Source: Cliona cf. orientalis (taxonomy: Eukaryota; Porifera; Demospongiae; Clionaida; Clionaidae). Taken from it: DNA of 64,000 bases. Made by a program: the position numbers and the translations under genes. Position 1 is the first letter of the stretch; the number at the start of each line of letters is the position of its first letter. The notes beneath the pieces are model-generated. The model worked only from the letters and a program-made list of their open reading frames with translations. It ran no database searches and was not told the DNA's origin. Of the stretch, positions 1 through 12,225 are shown piece after piece. Where the stretch lies: positions 3,968,001 through 4,032,000 of the forward strand of contig OZ005696.1 of the NCBI GenBank assembly GCA_963930775.1, in the 5' to 3' direction.

Positions 1-1865
1 GAACAATTCCCATGTAATGTAATGTTGCTTTGAAAGGCAGTAATAGCTCCTCCTTGCTGAATACTGCTTGCTCCTTTAGGTGTTGGTAGGGGGAAAGAAT
101 TGTTAGTGAATAACAAATTAGTCCCTTTAGTGACCATGAAGTCGCTACTGAACAGAAATAATGATCCCATATTATTAATGAAGGAAATATTGTGTGAAAA
201 TAATATTGTACTTTCAAATATCTGAAATATTCCACCTTCAGCCATATTTTCATAGAAATTGCTATCACTGAGCAAGATGAGAGATCCTCTTGCATACATA
301 GCTCCACCAATGTTAGCTATATTCTTAGTAAATTGGCTTTTACATATGGATACTGTACGTGTTAACAAGGAATCATATATAGAAATTGCTCCCCCACTTA
401 AATCTGCAAAGTTCTTACTAAATGTAGTCCAAGTTATGATCACTGTCTTAATTCTTTCAAGAGCCACTGCTCCACCTACAGCACCAATATTTATTCTAAA
501 ATTACATTGGCTGATGTTTAATGCACTCAAATATAGGAGTATTGCTCCACCTCTGGAATGCACTGCCTTGTTTTTGACAAAGAAGGTATCGCTGAAACTG
601 GTAAAGGTCTGAACTGCATTTAGTACTCCACCACTGAGATTTGCTTTATTTGAAATAAAATAACTGCCTTCGACATTTAACATAGTACACCTTTCTGCAG
701 AAATTACTCCACCATTATTACCCGCTTTGTTATATTTAAACAAGCTCATTCTGACATCTGTAGTTGTCTCTAGCATATACAATACTCCACCCTCATGACT
801 ATCTGCATTGTTATGCTTGAATATGCCATTATGAATGCTAATTGTAGCTTTTTCTATCCATAGTACACCACCATATTTATCAGCTGTATTCCAATTAAAA
901 ATACTATCTTTGATGGTAACAATATTAGCATCATTAGTATATCTCCTAAAATCTTTACGAATCATAATTGGAGCTTCCACCATTGCAATCGCTCCACCAT
1001 GAACTGCATTATTGTGATAAAATTCAGTGCCAATAATATGTATATCAGCAGCTCCGCCCTCTATAGCAATACTGCCTCCTGCACTGTCCAGTTCTTCAGT
1101 ACAATATGCTGAATTATTACTGAATGTACTGTTGGAAATTTTCACCGAGCAGCCTCTCTGAGCGTACAAAGCACCACCAAAACAAGTAGAGTTGCCACTA
1201 GCATGATTATTTGTGAAAGAGCTGTTAACGAGTTCAATGTAACTAAGCTCACCATATATGGCTCCCCCTACTTCTGCATTGTTGTGTTCAAATGTGCAAT
1301 CTTTGATTGTAACAACACTGCCTGTCATAATGATTGCCCCGCCAGTGCTTGAAGGTTTATGATTTTCCCATTGTGTGCTACCAACAAATTTATTCTTTTC
1401 AATGATTGCATTGGACTGAATTAGACTTACTGCTCTGCTGTGATTACCTTTACCCTGAAAGCTGGTGAACTCAATTGATAGCTGACGTAGTAACTTAAAC
1501 TTATTACCACTGCACCCAGTGAAATCCACTCCACTTAACTGTACCATTGTAATATTGCACAATTCAAATCTTGACATGCGCACACAAATGACTTGGGGTC
1601 GAAGCATGGTTGTGCTCGCTGAAAGGCTCAACAAAGATATACCGTTAATTCTAATCACCTTACTCAAACTGTGGTCTCCGGGCAAAAATATGAGGCTCGT
1701 ATTGGAGTGGCAATATTGGCTGGAGTTAGAAGCAAACTGAGGGAGAGTGATGCAATTCCTTGAAGGGCACGAGTGACCAGGTGAAGGGGAAACATAGTAC
1801 TCAATCCCAGAACACCAATAGGGCACGAGTAGAACAAGAATATGCACAGGAGAATATCCTATCAT
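1..1865 (-). CDS. Beta-helix (Pmp-like repeat) surface protein, 5' part only
   Basis: Reading the minus strand from an ATG at 1865 gives one open frame that runs to the window edge with no stop seen. It begins with a hydrophobic signal peptide (MIGYSPVHILVLLVPYW), followed by a short Cys-containing region and then many repeats of the form F-x-x-N-x-A-x-x-GGA/GGV. These resemble the GGA(I/L)/FxxN repeats of right-handed beta-helix proteins such as chlamydial polymorphic membrane proteins. The order and wording match the protein at 21315-25715 (both have a segment GGAITAFQSNI / GGAITGFQSNI), so the two are paralogs. By analogy the missing C-terminal part should hold a multipass membrane region. 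No intron is visible in 1.87 kb. The start was chosen because it precedes a clean signal peptide; function is unknown, probably adhesion or recognition at the cell surface. Confidence 0.85.
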   Translation of the reverse strand, partial: MIGYSPVHILVLLVPYWCSGIEYYVSPSPGHSCPSRNCITLPQFASNSSQYCHSNTSLIFLPGDHSLSKVIRINGISLLSLSASTTMLRPQVICVRMSRFELCNITMVQLSGVDFTGCSGNKFKLLRQLSIEFTSFQGKGNHSRAVSLIQSNAIIEKNKFVGSTQWENHKPSSTGGAIIMTGSVVTIKDCTFEHNNAEVGGAIYGELSYIELVNSSFTNNHASGNSTCFGGALYAQRGCSVKISNSTFSNNSAYCTEELDSAGGSIAIEGGAADIHIIGTEFYHNNAVHGGAIAMVEAPIMIRKDFRRYTNDANIVTIKDSIFNWNTADKYGGVLWIEKATISIHNGIFKHNNADSHEGGVLYMLETTTDVRMSLFKYNKAGNNGGVISAERCTMLNVEGSYFISNKANLSGGVLNAVQTFTSFSDTFFVKNKAVHSRGGAILLYLSALNISQCNFRINIGAVGGAVALERIKTVIITWTTFSKNFADLSGGAISIYDSLLTRTVSICKSQFTKNIANIGGAMYARGSLILLSDSNFYENMAEGGIFQIFESTILFSHNISFINNMGSLFLFSSDFMVTKGTNLLFTNNSFPLPTPKGASSIQQGGAITAFQSNITLHGNC

Positions 1866-1914
1866 ATTGTGGTTATACCTGGTGGTGTTGCAAGAGGTTC
1901 ATCATAAACTACTA

Positions 1915-2133
1915 CCATAATATTATAGCGGGTAATTTTGGTGAGCATTAAATGGCTTGCTTTGGTATTGGCAAGTTTAAATTTGGCAATCTGAAGCCTT
2001 ACCTCCATAAACCCTATTATGATTATTTGGCGTGCGCATCAAATTAAAAACTGCCAATAAACTTAATGATCTATACTGAATAATTTACCAAATTGCCAAA
2101 TTAAAAACCTCGCCAAAGTTTCCCGCTTTACGG
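1915..2133. repeat. TA-flanked MITE just upstream of the beta-helix gene
   Basis: The two ends are imperfect inverted repeats: the left end reads tagcgggtaattttggtgag and the right end, reversed, reads aagcgggaaactttggcgag. Both ends abut a TA dinucleotide, as expected for a Tc1/mariner-type target site. There is no coding capacity. It sits 50 bp upstream of the start of the minus-strand gene, so it may overlap that gene's promoter. Confidence 0.6.
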
Positions 2134-2714
2134 TATCAATTGAGTAAGCAAAATTTATTCATGGAACTCGGACTTGTAGAGTAGGCATTTGTCAAATTAT
2201 GGGTAATTAGTCCAAGTACATATAAATATACTCTTACCATGGTAATACTCCATGATGATTTAAAACTTACTTTTGAACTGGTGATAATTATTGAATTTTG
2301 TAGTAAGGATCTCATTCACTAGCTTGTAATAGAGGCCTAGGGCTCAGTATAGGCATCAGTAAACATCTTTATCCACTAGGGACTTAGATATTGACTAATA
2401 GTTAATTGTTACAGTTTCCCAAATTATCTGTTTAGGATAAACAACAGTGGCTCAAGGTGACCTATGCACAATACTACAAATAATATTGTGTATGCAGACA
2501 CTCGTCATCAGTCTGAGAGGTTCCCATGAAACAAAATTAATGTGTATGCAAAGTACTCTCACACAGTACTTTGAATAATAGTTCATGACAATACCACGAA
2601 AATATCACTGTACTCATTTGTACACTGGGGTGAAGATCTCTACGCAATTTCACCACTCCATGAGGGTGACAGTAAATCTGGTTTGTCAGAATAGTACAAC
2701 CATGGTACTACTAC

Positions 2715-2865
2715 AGATATTCAAGAGCTTTTTAGTGTGCTTGGTGCAATCCTAGGATTGTGAGTTTAATTCCCACATGGGCCTTGTGGTTGTGATTTCG
2801 AATAAGTCACTTTGTCCCCATTGCTCCTGTGTACCTAGCTGTAAAATAGAGATACTGTAGATCGG
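2715..2865 (+). repeat. tRNA-derived SINE-like fragment
   Basis: A polymerase III B-box-like string (gagtttaattcc at 2762-2773) is followed about 30 bp later by ataagtcactttgtcccc and then by a segment ending ctagctgtaaaat. This layout, a tRNA-like head followed by an AAGTCACTT...TGTAAAAT core, is typical of old tRNA-derived SINEs. No clear A box or target duplication was found, so it is probably a decayed copy. Confidence 0.45.
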
Positions 2866-2880
2866 GTTTTGAATGTAAGA

Positions 2881-2911
2881 TTCTTTTGATTGCAAATTGC
2901 AATCAAAAGAA
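2881..2911. repeat. Perfect 15-bp inverted repeat (hairpin)
   Basis: ttcttttgattgcaa (2881-2895) is followed by one base and then by its exact reverse complement (2897-2911). It lies in the intergenic region upstream of PINX1, next to the SINE-like fragment. The preceding text (gatcgggtttt) recalls the ends of the MITEs at 42221 and 48231, so it may be the core of a degraded relative. The rest of 2134-3449 shows no supportable gene. Confidence 0.5.
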
Positions 2912-3449
2912 TTGCAGGAAAAAGAATACATGATGAATATTATACGTGACCGTACCCCTTTTGCTTAAGCGCAGTACATTTGCGTGCTAGTGATCGCAAA
3001 CATACGTGCGTCTTGATCTTCTACATGTTTGATCTACTTGTATATAGTTGTCGATCGTCGAGAATAAGCTTTCATCAATTCTTAAGCCAACTGTCAGCCT
3101 ACCAAGTTTAATATCCAGCCAAGCGCAACTGTCACTCAAGTAGTATGGTATTCTAGTAGTAGCCCACCCCACATGCAGCCTCACAAGCCACGCCTCTATA
3201 GCTAAAATTGAGGGTGTGGCTTTCTCGTTTGGCAATTCGCAATCATTCGAATCGCAATCTGACTTGTACATCACCATTCGCAATCGTTTGACTACTCAGG
3301 TAGTCTAAGGACTAGGTACACGCAAGCGGGATCACGTTCGCGGTATACATATCAATACATTTGGTCACATGATCACGATTATGGCCATACAGTGGCTGTA
3401 TAAAGGCTGAGGGTCACTGAGGCGGCGATGAAGACGCTTAGCTACGAAG

Positions 3450-4783
3450 ATGTCTCCGTTGCACAAAGCGAGTAACGTTGATTTTAAGCCATACTACCCG
3501 GGGGCAAGAAGAGCTGTTCAACGGGACGGGAGATATTCAGGTAAATAGCCCACCATGATCGGTACGTTTACACATATCGTGGCATTCTAGCTTAGTAGTA
3601 CGACAGACCGATTTGCCCCCGTGATATTTATTAGTTAGGCATATGAATATTATTTAAGGCCTGGAGAAACAGTCTTCTAGGCTGATCTTCACCGCCGCCT
3701 TTGGCGATTTTATCTTCAGAATAACCATTACGTATGACGTCACCAGGAGGCAACTAATTAGTGGGTGTGGTTATAAATTTGTTTGCGGTTAGAGAAATGG
3801 TTGATCTACATTATGGTGCAACTTTCTTGTCCATACCATGTTATCTTCTAGACACTAAACTAGCAAAGTTACAGCTAAAATCATGAGTCAGAAATAGGTG
3901 TCCCAGTCCTTAGACAACCTGAGTACGCATTCAAAACCTGACCTACGGTATGGTTTCGGCTGGTAATAGGGCAAAAATAATCTGTCTCATCGACAGTGCC
4001 ATGACCTGCCTGTTAATTATGAATGATGATCAATGTACACACATTGTATACTGTAATACGGTGTGGAGTCATCCATTATCAGATTTTGACTATGCGGTAG
4101 TGAAGGATGTTAATCTGTGTTGTGTGCACACAAATGACCTTTCCTCGTTTATTGCTTCTTCAAAGATTATGCAGACTCACGGAGACGACAGGCAGTTCCA
4201 TACATCAGTCAGGGTTTCATCTAGTTGGGGGGGGGGGGGCATTTTGGCTTTGATTGATGAGGACCTATTGGTATTACTACTACTGGTGAAAGTCACTGTG
4301 CAGCAATGTAATTTGTATCTTGTACATGTAGTGTGTAACTAGTCGCTTGATAGAGAATGGAAAATCTCTGTTAGCAACATCTGCCCTAGGTGGGTGCTCA
4401 TTCAAATGTTTAGACCTGAGCAGCAAACTAGGGGATTGGTAGACAATTCAGTATAGGCCCTCTTTCACAAGACTACAGTAATAGTATTATGGTGAATCCA
4501 TCTTTAAATTTGCAGACAAATCCAAGTATGGCTACCGAATGCTCCAGCGTATGGGTTGGGAAGAGGGCAAAGGTCTCGGCTCAAAGGAAGAGGGACCAAG
4601 AGAACACATCAAAGTTACAGTGAAAAGAGATAATCAAGGTGAATGTTAAATCTGCACATGGGACATGTACATAGTAATCATACTCTTCTAGCTGTGACCT
4701 GTTCCAGTTGTTCTGTAATAGTAGAATCTTGAGTATGTAGCTGACTAAATCATCAGCAGCTGACCAAGATATAGGTTGCATGT

Positions 4784-4823
<40 letters not shown>

Positions 4824-5518
4824 ACTCAACCATTTACCTCAGGACTTGGAAAGAAGAAAGGCCGAGATGATGATTGGATTGAGCACCAAGATGCTTTTGA
4901 CCAGATTCTAGCGAATCTAAATGCTCAAACTGTGTCTAGCAGCACATGTGAATGCAATGACCACACAGAAGAGTCTTCTCCACCACCTGCCAATGCACTG
5001 CTGGAAACAGCTACCGACTCCAAGAGGCTACTGTATGACTCCCTTATCTAATGTAATGACGTATCATATTTATCAGCTATTTGTTAGGTACAAGAAATTT
5101 TTGAAGAGCAAGGATCTGTCAGTACAAAGCTCTGAAGATCTGGACTGTGTGCTGGCTAGAAAGAGAAGAAAACTGTCAACAGAAACATGCAAAACAGTGA
5201 GATAGTGATTATTATTATTACTTTGTTATTAATTTTATGGCTACTGTGAATGTAAACTACCTTTTACAGCTATCTGCAATAGAAAGAGAGCAGCTAGGTT
5301 CAACAGAAAAGATGGGCGGAACTGTAGATGGCATCAAAACTATGACCAGTCATCAAAGCCTACAGGAATATTTTTCTGCGAAACTAGATGCCACAAGGAG
5401 AAAGAAGACCATAGAAACGAGCAGAACTAATGAGCAGTGTTCAGAGCAGCCTCAGAGAGCAGGAAAGAACAGAAAGAAAAGTAAGAAAAGAACTCGAACA
5501 AAAACAGTTACAAGCTAA
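3450..5518 (+). CDS. PINX1: PINX1-like G-patch nucleolar protein / telomerase inhibitor
   Basis: Five exons join in frame: 3450-3540, 4516-4638, 4843-5032, 5088-5196 and 5270-5518, giving about 253 residues, all with GT-AG borders. Exon 2 and the start of exon 3 encode a G-patch (YGYRMLQRMGWEEGKGLG, then NQGLGKKKGRDDDWIEHQDAF). Exon 4 encodes YKKFLKSKDLSV...DLDCVLARKR, which matches the conserved KGKDLS...DLDCIFGKR block of vertebrate PINX1. Exon 5 has LQEYFSAKL, matching its IQEYF motif, and ends in a lysine/arginine-rich tail typical of a nucleolar protein. PINX1 proteins bind telomerase and act in rRNA processing. The upstream ATG at 3428 is closed after 15 codons, so 3450 is preferred. 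A TCACATGA box lies at 3365-3372. Human PINX1 is longer (328 aa), mainly in the basic tail. Confidence 0.9.
4788..4822. repeat. (TC)n microsatellite in PINX1 intron 2
   Basis: An almost pure CT/TC run lies 20 bp before the exon 3 acceptor and doubles as its polypyrimidine tract. A similar run at about 58148-58178 precedes ARHGAP39 exon 2. Confidence 0.8.
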
Positions 5519-6059
5519 CCATAGGTACATGCTGTATATTATATTATAGTTATTATTTATTCCAGTTTGGCTGATATGGAGAGATAATTATATTATTACC
5601 TAACCACTTCAGCCTTCAATATTAAATTTTTAACATTAAAATTTTATCATGAAACATTCCATCATGACATTGTGGTTTTTATAGAAGCAGTTGTGAACGC
5701 ATCAAGTAAAATCAAACTTCGTGACACTTCAATATGGGAAATGGCCTAAACTTTTAATAGCAATAAAACCATTACGATCCCCTCGAAAATTTTATGACAT
5801 TATTTCCAACATTTGGGGGAGGGGGGTGAAACTGGCCAAGTGCTTCAATTGAAATGTTGATTTTTACTTGAGGCATTCGCAGTTGCGTGAGTGCTGGCAA
5901 TGCTGAGAATGATAATGTACACAGGCACACACAAACACACACAGAGGAAAACAGCACACTGAAGTTCGTACTAAAATGTGTGACTGGTCATAGATGTTGT
6001 AGTCGTGAGTTGTCAGAGTAGAGGTTTCCTATAGCTATGTATGTAGAAATATCCTAGCC
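5519..6059. other. Tail-to-tail spacer between PINX1 and NTMT1
   Basis: AT-rich 3' flank shared by two convergent genes. It contains a short purine/G run (5816-5827) and a CA-rich stretch (5920-5943). No coding segment is supported. Confidence 0.6.
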
Positions 6060-7020
<961 letters not shown>

Positions 7021-7332
7021 TCAAGTCACCAAGTAGTCCAATCATGTACATACGTGCTTCACTAAAGACAGAACAATGGAGGAACTGACTAAACAATTTG
7101 GTCAGCCTGACTGTTTGGTACCAAAAATACCAAACTGATTTCAGTATCCTACCTATAATATATTATAAGCTGTAATTATAAGTTCTATACAGTGCAAGGC
7201 TTTGTTGAGCTGCTGAATAATATTATGCATAATTATGACCAAAGGCTTATTGTAAATTCATTGCGGGAATTATTAATCACATGATTCATCAGTGCATATA
7301 TACATAGCCTAAAAGAAAGACAAAAAACGCTG

Positions 7333-8349
7333 ATGATGTTGAGGCTTCTCCTTCTAGCTATTGGTATTTGTTCCACCAGGGCAGCCTTGCCTCAGTTCTC
7401 ATGGGACACACTGCCAGTATTCTTCCATTCCTCCAACTCCACTGGACAGTACAATGAAGATGCTCTTAAAGTGATTGCCAAGTTTCAGATGGCTACCATA
7501 GAAAAGTGGATGGGTTACGATGTCAAAAATGTTGATGATGAAGACGAAATGGTTCTAGCTATGAAAGCTATCAAGGCTGTCAATCCCAAGATTACTACTT
7601 ACTTCTATATGAACTCACACAAAGATCGCCCTGAAATGACACGTATGGCCAGGGAGCTAGATGCAAACCCAGATTATGCCTTACAGGATGACAATGGTGT
7701 TAGGGTGAAAAATAGTCAAGGTTTTTATGTCTTTGACTTGTCAAAAGTTGAAGTACGCAAGTGGTGGTTAAATATCTGTCTAAATGCAACTAAATATGCC
7801 AATGGAGATGGTTGTTTTTGTGATTCTTCACAAAGGATCAATGCTACATTCACTCCCCCTGTGTCAGAAATCAAAGAGAAAGCCTGGAATGAGGGTCTGA
7901 TTAGCCTAACTCGTGAAGTACAAGAAGCTTTGGGTGATGACAATCTATTGATTGGTAAAGTTGCCAACCAATCCTATGTTAAAGCTGTCCAGATTGAGGG
8001 ATTTAGAGCCTCTAACAACAGCATTCAAGCTCTCCTACTGGGAGCTGAAGTAGGTCAAGTAATGCAAGCCCATATACCAGCGCCTTGCACAGGAGATCTC
8101 ACTAACTACATGGCTGCATTCCTGATTGGAGCTGGTCAGTATGCATACTTTGGATGTGGTCACTGGAATGCCGCAGGAGATGATACTACACCGCTTACTT
8201 GGCATCCAGAGTACGACAAACCTCTTGGAGCACCTAAAGGTCCAGCTAAATACAAAGCAGGAATATGGACCAGATCATTTGCATCCGGTACTGATGTTAT
8301 GTTTGATACCAAAACAAACAAGGGAACTATTAAGTGGGGACCAAACTGA
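7333..8349 (+). CDS. GHL15-like putative secreted glycosidase, copy 1 (intact)
   Basis: 338 residues in a single exon. The signal peptide (MMLRLLLLAIGICSTRA) is followed by a mature start ALPQFSWDTLPVFFHSSN. The body has the order expected of a TIM-barrel glycosidase-like fold: ATIEKWMGYD, TTYFYMNSHKDRPEM, YVFDLSKVEVRKWW, GDGCFCDSS, LLIGKVANQSYVKAVQ and YFGCGHWN. I recognise it as the hypothetical glycosyl hydrolase family 15 (GHL15) type; the substrate is unknown. The Glu of TIEKW and the Asp of GCFCD are candidate active-site residues by position only (inference). A TCACATGA box (7277-7284) and a TATA-like gcatatatac (7294-7303) lie just upstream. It is the first unit of a tandem array of about 1.3 kb period. 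Confidence 0.85.
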   Translation: MMLRLLLLAIGICSTRAALPQFSWDTLPVFFHSSNSTGQYNEDALKVIAKFQMATIEKWMGYDVKNVDDEDEMVLAMKAIKAVNPKITTYFYMNSHKDRPEMTRMARELDANPDYALQDDNGVRVKNSQGFYVFDLSKVEVRKWWLNICLNATKYANGDGCFCDSSQRINATFTPPVSEIKEKAWNEGLISLTREVQEALGDDNLLIGKVANQSYVKAVQIEGFRASNNSIQALLLGAEVGQVMQAHIPAPCTGDLTNYMAAFLIGAGQYAYFGCGHWNAAGDDTTPLTWHPEYDKPLGAPKGPAKYKAGIWTRSFASGTDVMFDTKTNKGTIKWGPN

Positions 8350-8644
8350 AAAAAAGATATTTTGTGCAACATAGTAGTAGAAGTTTATGCTTGACATACT
8401 TGTATTGATCAGCTAAAAGTAAAGTACAATTCGCTATCCATTGTATATTCATTGCTGTGATCAGTTTTGTTAGCATTAGATGCAGTGGTCACATTAACGA
8501 TTTTCAAATAAATCGCTTAACTACAACTTACAGTGACACACTGTGTGGTAACTTGTATGTAAATGATTACAAATTCATTGCTGAAAATTAGTCACATGAT
8601 GGCATTGGTGCACACAGCCTTGAAAAAAGAATCTAGAATGACTA

Positions 8645-9634
8645 ATGATGTTGAGGCTCCTCCTGCTATTTATTGGGATTTGTTCCACCAAGGCAGCTCT
8701 GCCTCAGTTCTCATGGGACACACTACCAGTGTTCTTCCATTCCTCCAACTCCACTGGACAGTACAATGATGATGCTCTCAAAGTGATTGCCAAGTTTCAG
8801 ACGGCTACCATAGAAAAGTGGATGGGTTACGATGTCAAAAATGTTGATGATGAAGACGAAATGGTTCTAGCTATGAAAGCTATCAAGGCTGTCAATCCCA
8901 AGATTACCACTTACTTCTATATGAACTCACACAAAGATCGCCCTGAAATGAAAACCCAGAATATGCATTACGGGATGATAATGGTGTTAGGGCGAAAAAT
9001 AGTCAAGGTTTTTATGTCTTTGACTTGTCAAAAGTTGAAGTACGCAAGTGGTGGTTAAATATCTGTCTAAATGCAACTAAATATGCTAATGGAGATGGCT
9101 GTTATTGTGATTCTTCACAGTGTCAATGCTACATTCACTCCCCCTGTATCAGAATCCAAAGAGAAAGCCTGGAATGAGGGTCTGATTAGCCTAACTTGTG
9201 AAGTACAAGAGGCTTTGGGTGATGACAATCTATTGATCGGTAAAGTTGCCAACCAATCCTATGTTAAAGCTGTGCAGATTGACGGCTTTAGAGCCTCTAA
9301 CAACAGCATTCAAGCTCTCCTACTGGGAGCTGAAGTAGGTCAAGTAATGCAAGCCCATATACCAGCACCTTGCACAGGTGATCTCACTGACTACATGGCT
9401 GTATTCCTGATTGGAGCTGGTCAGTATGCATACTTTGGATGCGGTCACTGGAATGCCGCAGGAGATGATACTACACCACTTACTTGGCGTCCAGAGTACG
9501 ACAAACCTCTTGGAGCACCTAAAGGTCCAGCTAAATACAAAGCAGGAATATGGACCAGATCATTTGCATCCGGTACTGATGTTATGTTTGATACCAAAAC
9601 AAACAAGGGAACTATTAAGTGGGGACCAAATTGA
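8645..9634 (+). pseudogene. GHL15-like copy 2, broken by two indels
   Basis: Nearly identical to copy 1, including its 3' flank. Relative to copy 1 it lacks about 25 bp near 8951 (the MTRMARELDA segment) and 2 bp near 9117. Together the two losses restore the frame, but the stretch between them is read out of frame and contains a stop (9056-9058). The signal peptide and the whole C-terminal half are otherwise open. TCACATGA is kept at 8592-8599, but the TATA-like stretch seen in copies 1 and 4 is not present. Confidence 0.85.
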
Positions 9635-9936
9635 AAAAAAGATATTTTGTGCAACATAGTAGTAGAAGTTTATGCTTGACATACTTGTATTGATCAGCTA
9701 AAAGTAAAGTACAATTTCGCTATCCATTGTATATTCATTTCTGTGTTCAATTTTGTTAGCATTAGATGCAGTGATCACATTAACGATTTTCAAGTAAATC
9801 CCTTAACTACAGCTTACAGTGACACGCAGTGTGATAACTTGTATGGAAATGATCACAAATTCATTGCTGAAAATTAGTCACATGATGGCATTGGTGCACA
9901 CATAGCCTAGAAAAAAAGAGTCTAGAATAACTGATA

Positions 9937-10955
9937 ATGTTGAGGTTCCTCCTGCTATTTATTGGGATTTGCTCCACCTGGGCAGCTCTGCCTCAGTTCT
10001 CATGGGACACACTGCCGGTGTTCTTCCATTCCTCCAACTCTACTGGACAGTACAATGATGATGCTCTCAAAGTGATTGCCAAGTTTCAGATGGCTACCAT
10101 AGAAAAGTGGATGGGTTACGATGTCAAAAATGTTGATGATGAAGACGAAATGGTTCTAGCTATGAAAGCTATCAAGGCTGTCAATCCCAAAATTACTACT
10201 TACTTCTACATGAACTCGCATAAAGATCGCCCTGAAATGACACGTATGGCCAGAGAGCTAGATGCAAACCCAGATTATGCCTTACGGGATGACAGTGGTG
10301 TTAGGGTGAAAAATAGTCAAGGTTTTTATGTCTTTGACTTATCAAAAGTTGAAGTACGCAAGTGGTGGTTAAATATCTGTCTAAATGCAACTAAATATGC
10401 CAATGGAGATGGTTGTTTTTGTGATTCTTCACAAAGGATCAATGCTACATTCACTCCTCCTGTATCAGAATCCAAAGAGAAAGCCTGGAATGAAGGTCTG
10501 ATAAGCCTAACTCGTGAAGTACAAGAAGCTCTGGGTGACAACAATCTATTGATCGGTAAAGTTGCTAACCAATCCTTGTTAAAGCTGTGCAGATTGAAAA
10601 CTTTAGTGCCACTAATAATAGCATCCAGTCTCTTCTACTGGGAGCCCAAGTAGGTCAAGTAATCCAAGCTCATGTGCCAGTTAAAATCAAATGTACCAGT
10701 GATCTCACTGACTACATGGCTACATTCCTGATTGGAGCTGGGGAGTATGCATATTTTGGATGTGGTGACTGGAATGTCGCAGGAGATGATACTACACCGC
10801 TTACCTGGCATCCAGAATATGACAAACCTCTTGGAGCACCTAAAGGTCCAGCTAAATACAAAGCAGGAGTATGGACCAGATCATTCGCATCCGGTACTGA
10901 TGTTATGTTTGATACCAAAACAAACAAGGGAACTATTAAATGGGGATCAAATTGA
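9937..10955 (+). pseudogene. GHL15-like copy 3, one-base frameshift and mosaic
   Basis: Open from the signal peptide (MLRFLLLFIGICSTWA) to about residue 212. There, near 10577, aatccttgttaaag lacks one base relative to copy 1 (aatcctatgttaaag). The remaining C-terminal part is open in the next frame to 10955. Upstream of the break the copy is almost copy 1; downstream it shares KCTSDLTDY and related residues with copy 4. It is either a pseudogene or an assembly base error. TCACATGA is at 9878-9885. Confidence 0.8.
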
Positions 10956-11202
10956 AAACAATAATATGAACCCTTTTGACATGTACATGTAGAGATACAC
11001 ATAGTTGCAATGGTTAACTGAAAAGTAAAATTTAATTATTAGAACTGGTATATCTAGCTAATGGAAGTTATTATTAATGCTTTGATACACAATATACGAT
11101 TTATGCTAATGGAGCACAATATTCATTGCTGGAATCAGATCACATGATAATATCTGTGCATAAATAACCAACAAACAAGGATTAGATACCAGTATATAGC
11201 TG

Positions 11203-12225
11203 ATGATGTTGAGGTTTCTCCTGCTAGCTGTTGGAATTTGTTCCACCAAGGCAGCCTTGCCTCAGTTCTCATGGGATACATTACCTGTATTCTTCCATTC
11301 AGCCAACTCTACTGGACAGTACAATGATGATGCTCTCAAAGTAATTGCCAAATATCAGATGGCCACTATAGAAAAATCGATGGGATATGATATCCAGAAT
11401 GTTGATGATGAAGATGAAATGGTCATAGCAATGAAAGCCATCAAGGCGGTCAATCCCAAAACCAGCACTTACTTCTACATGAACTCACATAAAGATAGAG
11501 CAAAAATGACCCGCATGGCCAGAGAGTTTGACGAACATCCAGACTATGCTTTACGAGATGAAAATGGAGTCAAAGTAAAGAATAATCAAGGACTTTTTGT
11601 CTTTGATGTGTCAAAACCTGAAGTACGGAAATGGTGGTTGAACATTTGTTTAAATGCAACTAAGTATGCAAATGGAGATGGCTGCTATTGTGATTCTTCA
11701 CAAAGGGTTAACGCCACATTCACCCCTCGTCTGTCACCAACTAAAGAGAAAGCCTGGAGTGAGGGTCTGCTGAACCTAACACGTGAAGTACAAGAAGCTT
11801 TGGGTGATGATAATCTATTGATTGGTAAAGCTGCTAATCAACCTTACGTTAAAGCCGCACAGATTGAGCAGTTTAGGGCCACTAACAGCAGCATTCAAGC
11901 TCTTCTACTAGGAACAAGTGTTGGACAAGTAATGCAAGCTCACGTACCAATTAGTGTGAAGTGCACCAGTGACCTCACTGACTACATAGCTGCATTCCTG
12001 ATTGGAGCTGATGAGTACTCTTACTTTGGATGTGGTAACTGGTTATCTGAAGGAGGTGATACTGAGCCATTTACCTGGCGTCCAGAGTACGACAAGCCTC
12101 TTGGAGCACCTAAAGGTCCAGCTAAGTACAAAGCAGGAATATGGACCAGATCATTCGCATCCAGTACTGATGTTATGTTTGATACCAAAACAAATAAGGG
12201 AACTATTAAGTGGGGACCAAAATGA
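11203..12225 (+). CDS. GHL15-like putative secreted glycosidase, copy 4 (intact)
   Basis: 340 residues, single exon, with signal peptide MMLRFLLLAVGICSTKA and mature start ALPQFSWDTLPVFFHSAN. All blocks of copy 1 are present: TIEKSMGYD (Trp replaced by Ser), TYFYMNSHKDR, FVFDVSKPEVRKWW, GDGCYCDSS, LLIGKAANQ and YFGCGNW. It is more diverged than copies 1 to 3, so it is an older duplicate. TCACATGA at 11140-11147 is followed by a TATA-like gcataaataa at about 11158. Several N-x-S/T sequons fit a secreted glycoprotein. Substrate unknown. Confidence 0.85.
   Translation: MMLRFLLLAVGICSTKAALPQFSWDTLPVFFHSANSTGQYNDDALKVIAKYQMATIEKSMGYDIQNVDDEDEMVIAMKAIKAVNPKTSTYFYMNSHKDRAKMTRMAREFDEHPDYALRDENGVKVKNNQGLFVFDVSKPEVRKWWLNICLNATKYANGDGCYCDSSQRVNATFTPRLSPTKEKAWSEGLLNLTREVQEALGDDNLLIGKAANQPYVKAAQIEQFRATNSSIQALLLGTSVGQVMQAHVPISVKCTSDLTDYIAAFLIGADEYSYFGCGNWLSEGGDTEPFTWRPEYDKPLGAPKGPAKYKAGIWTRSFASSTDVMFDTKTNKGTIKWGPK

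Noticed and set aside
2987..3283. 98-codon minus-strand open frame
   Set aside because: No signal peptide, domain or splice context, and it overlaps dispersed-repeat-like sequence.
3950..4342. 130-codon open frame in PINX1 intron 1
   Set aside because: It runs through a poly-G tract, has no recognisable domain, and lies within an intron defined by good splice sites.
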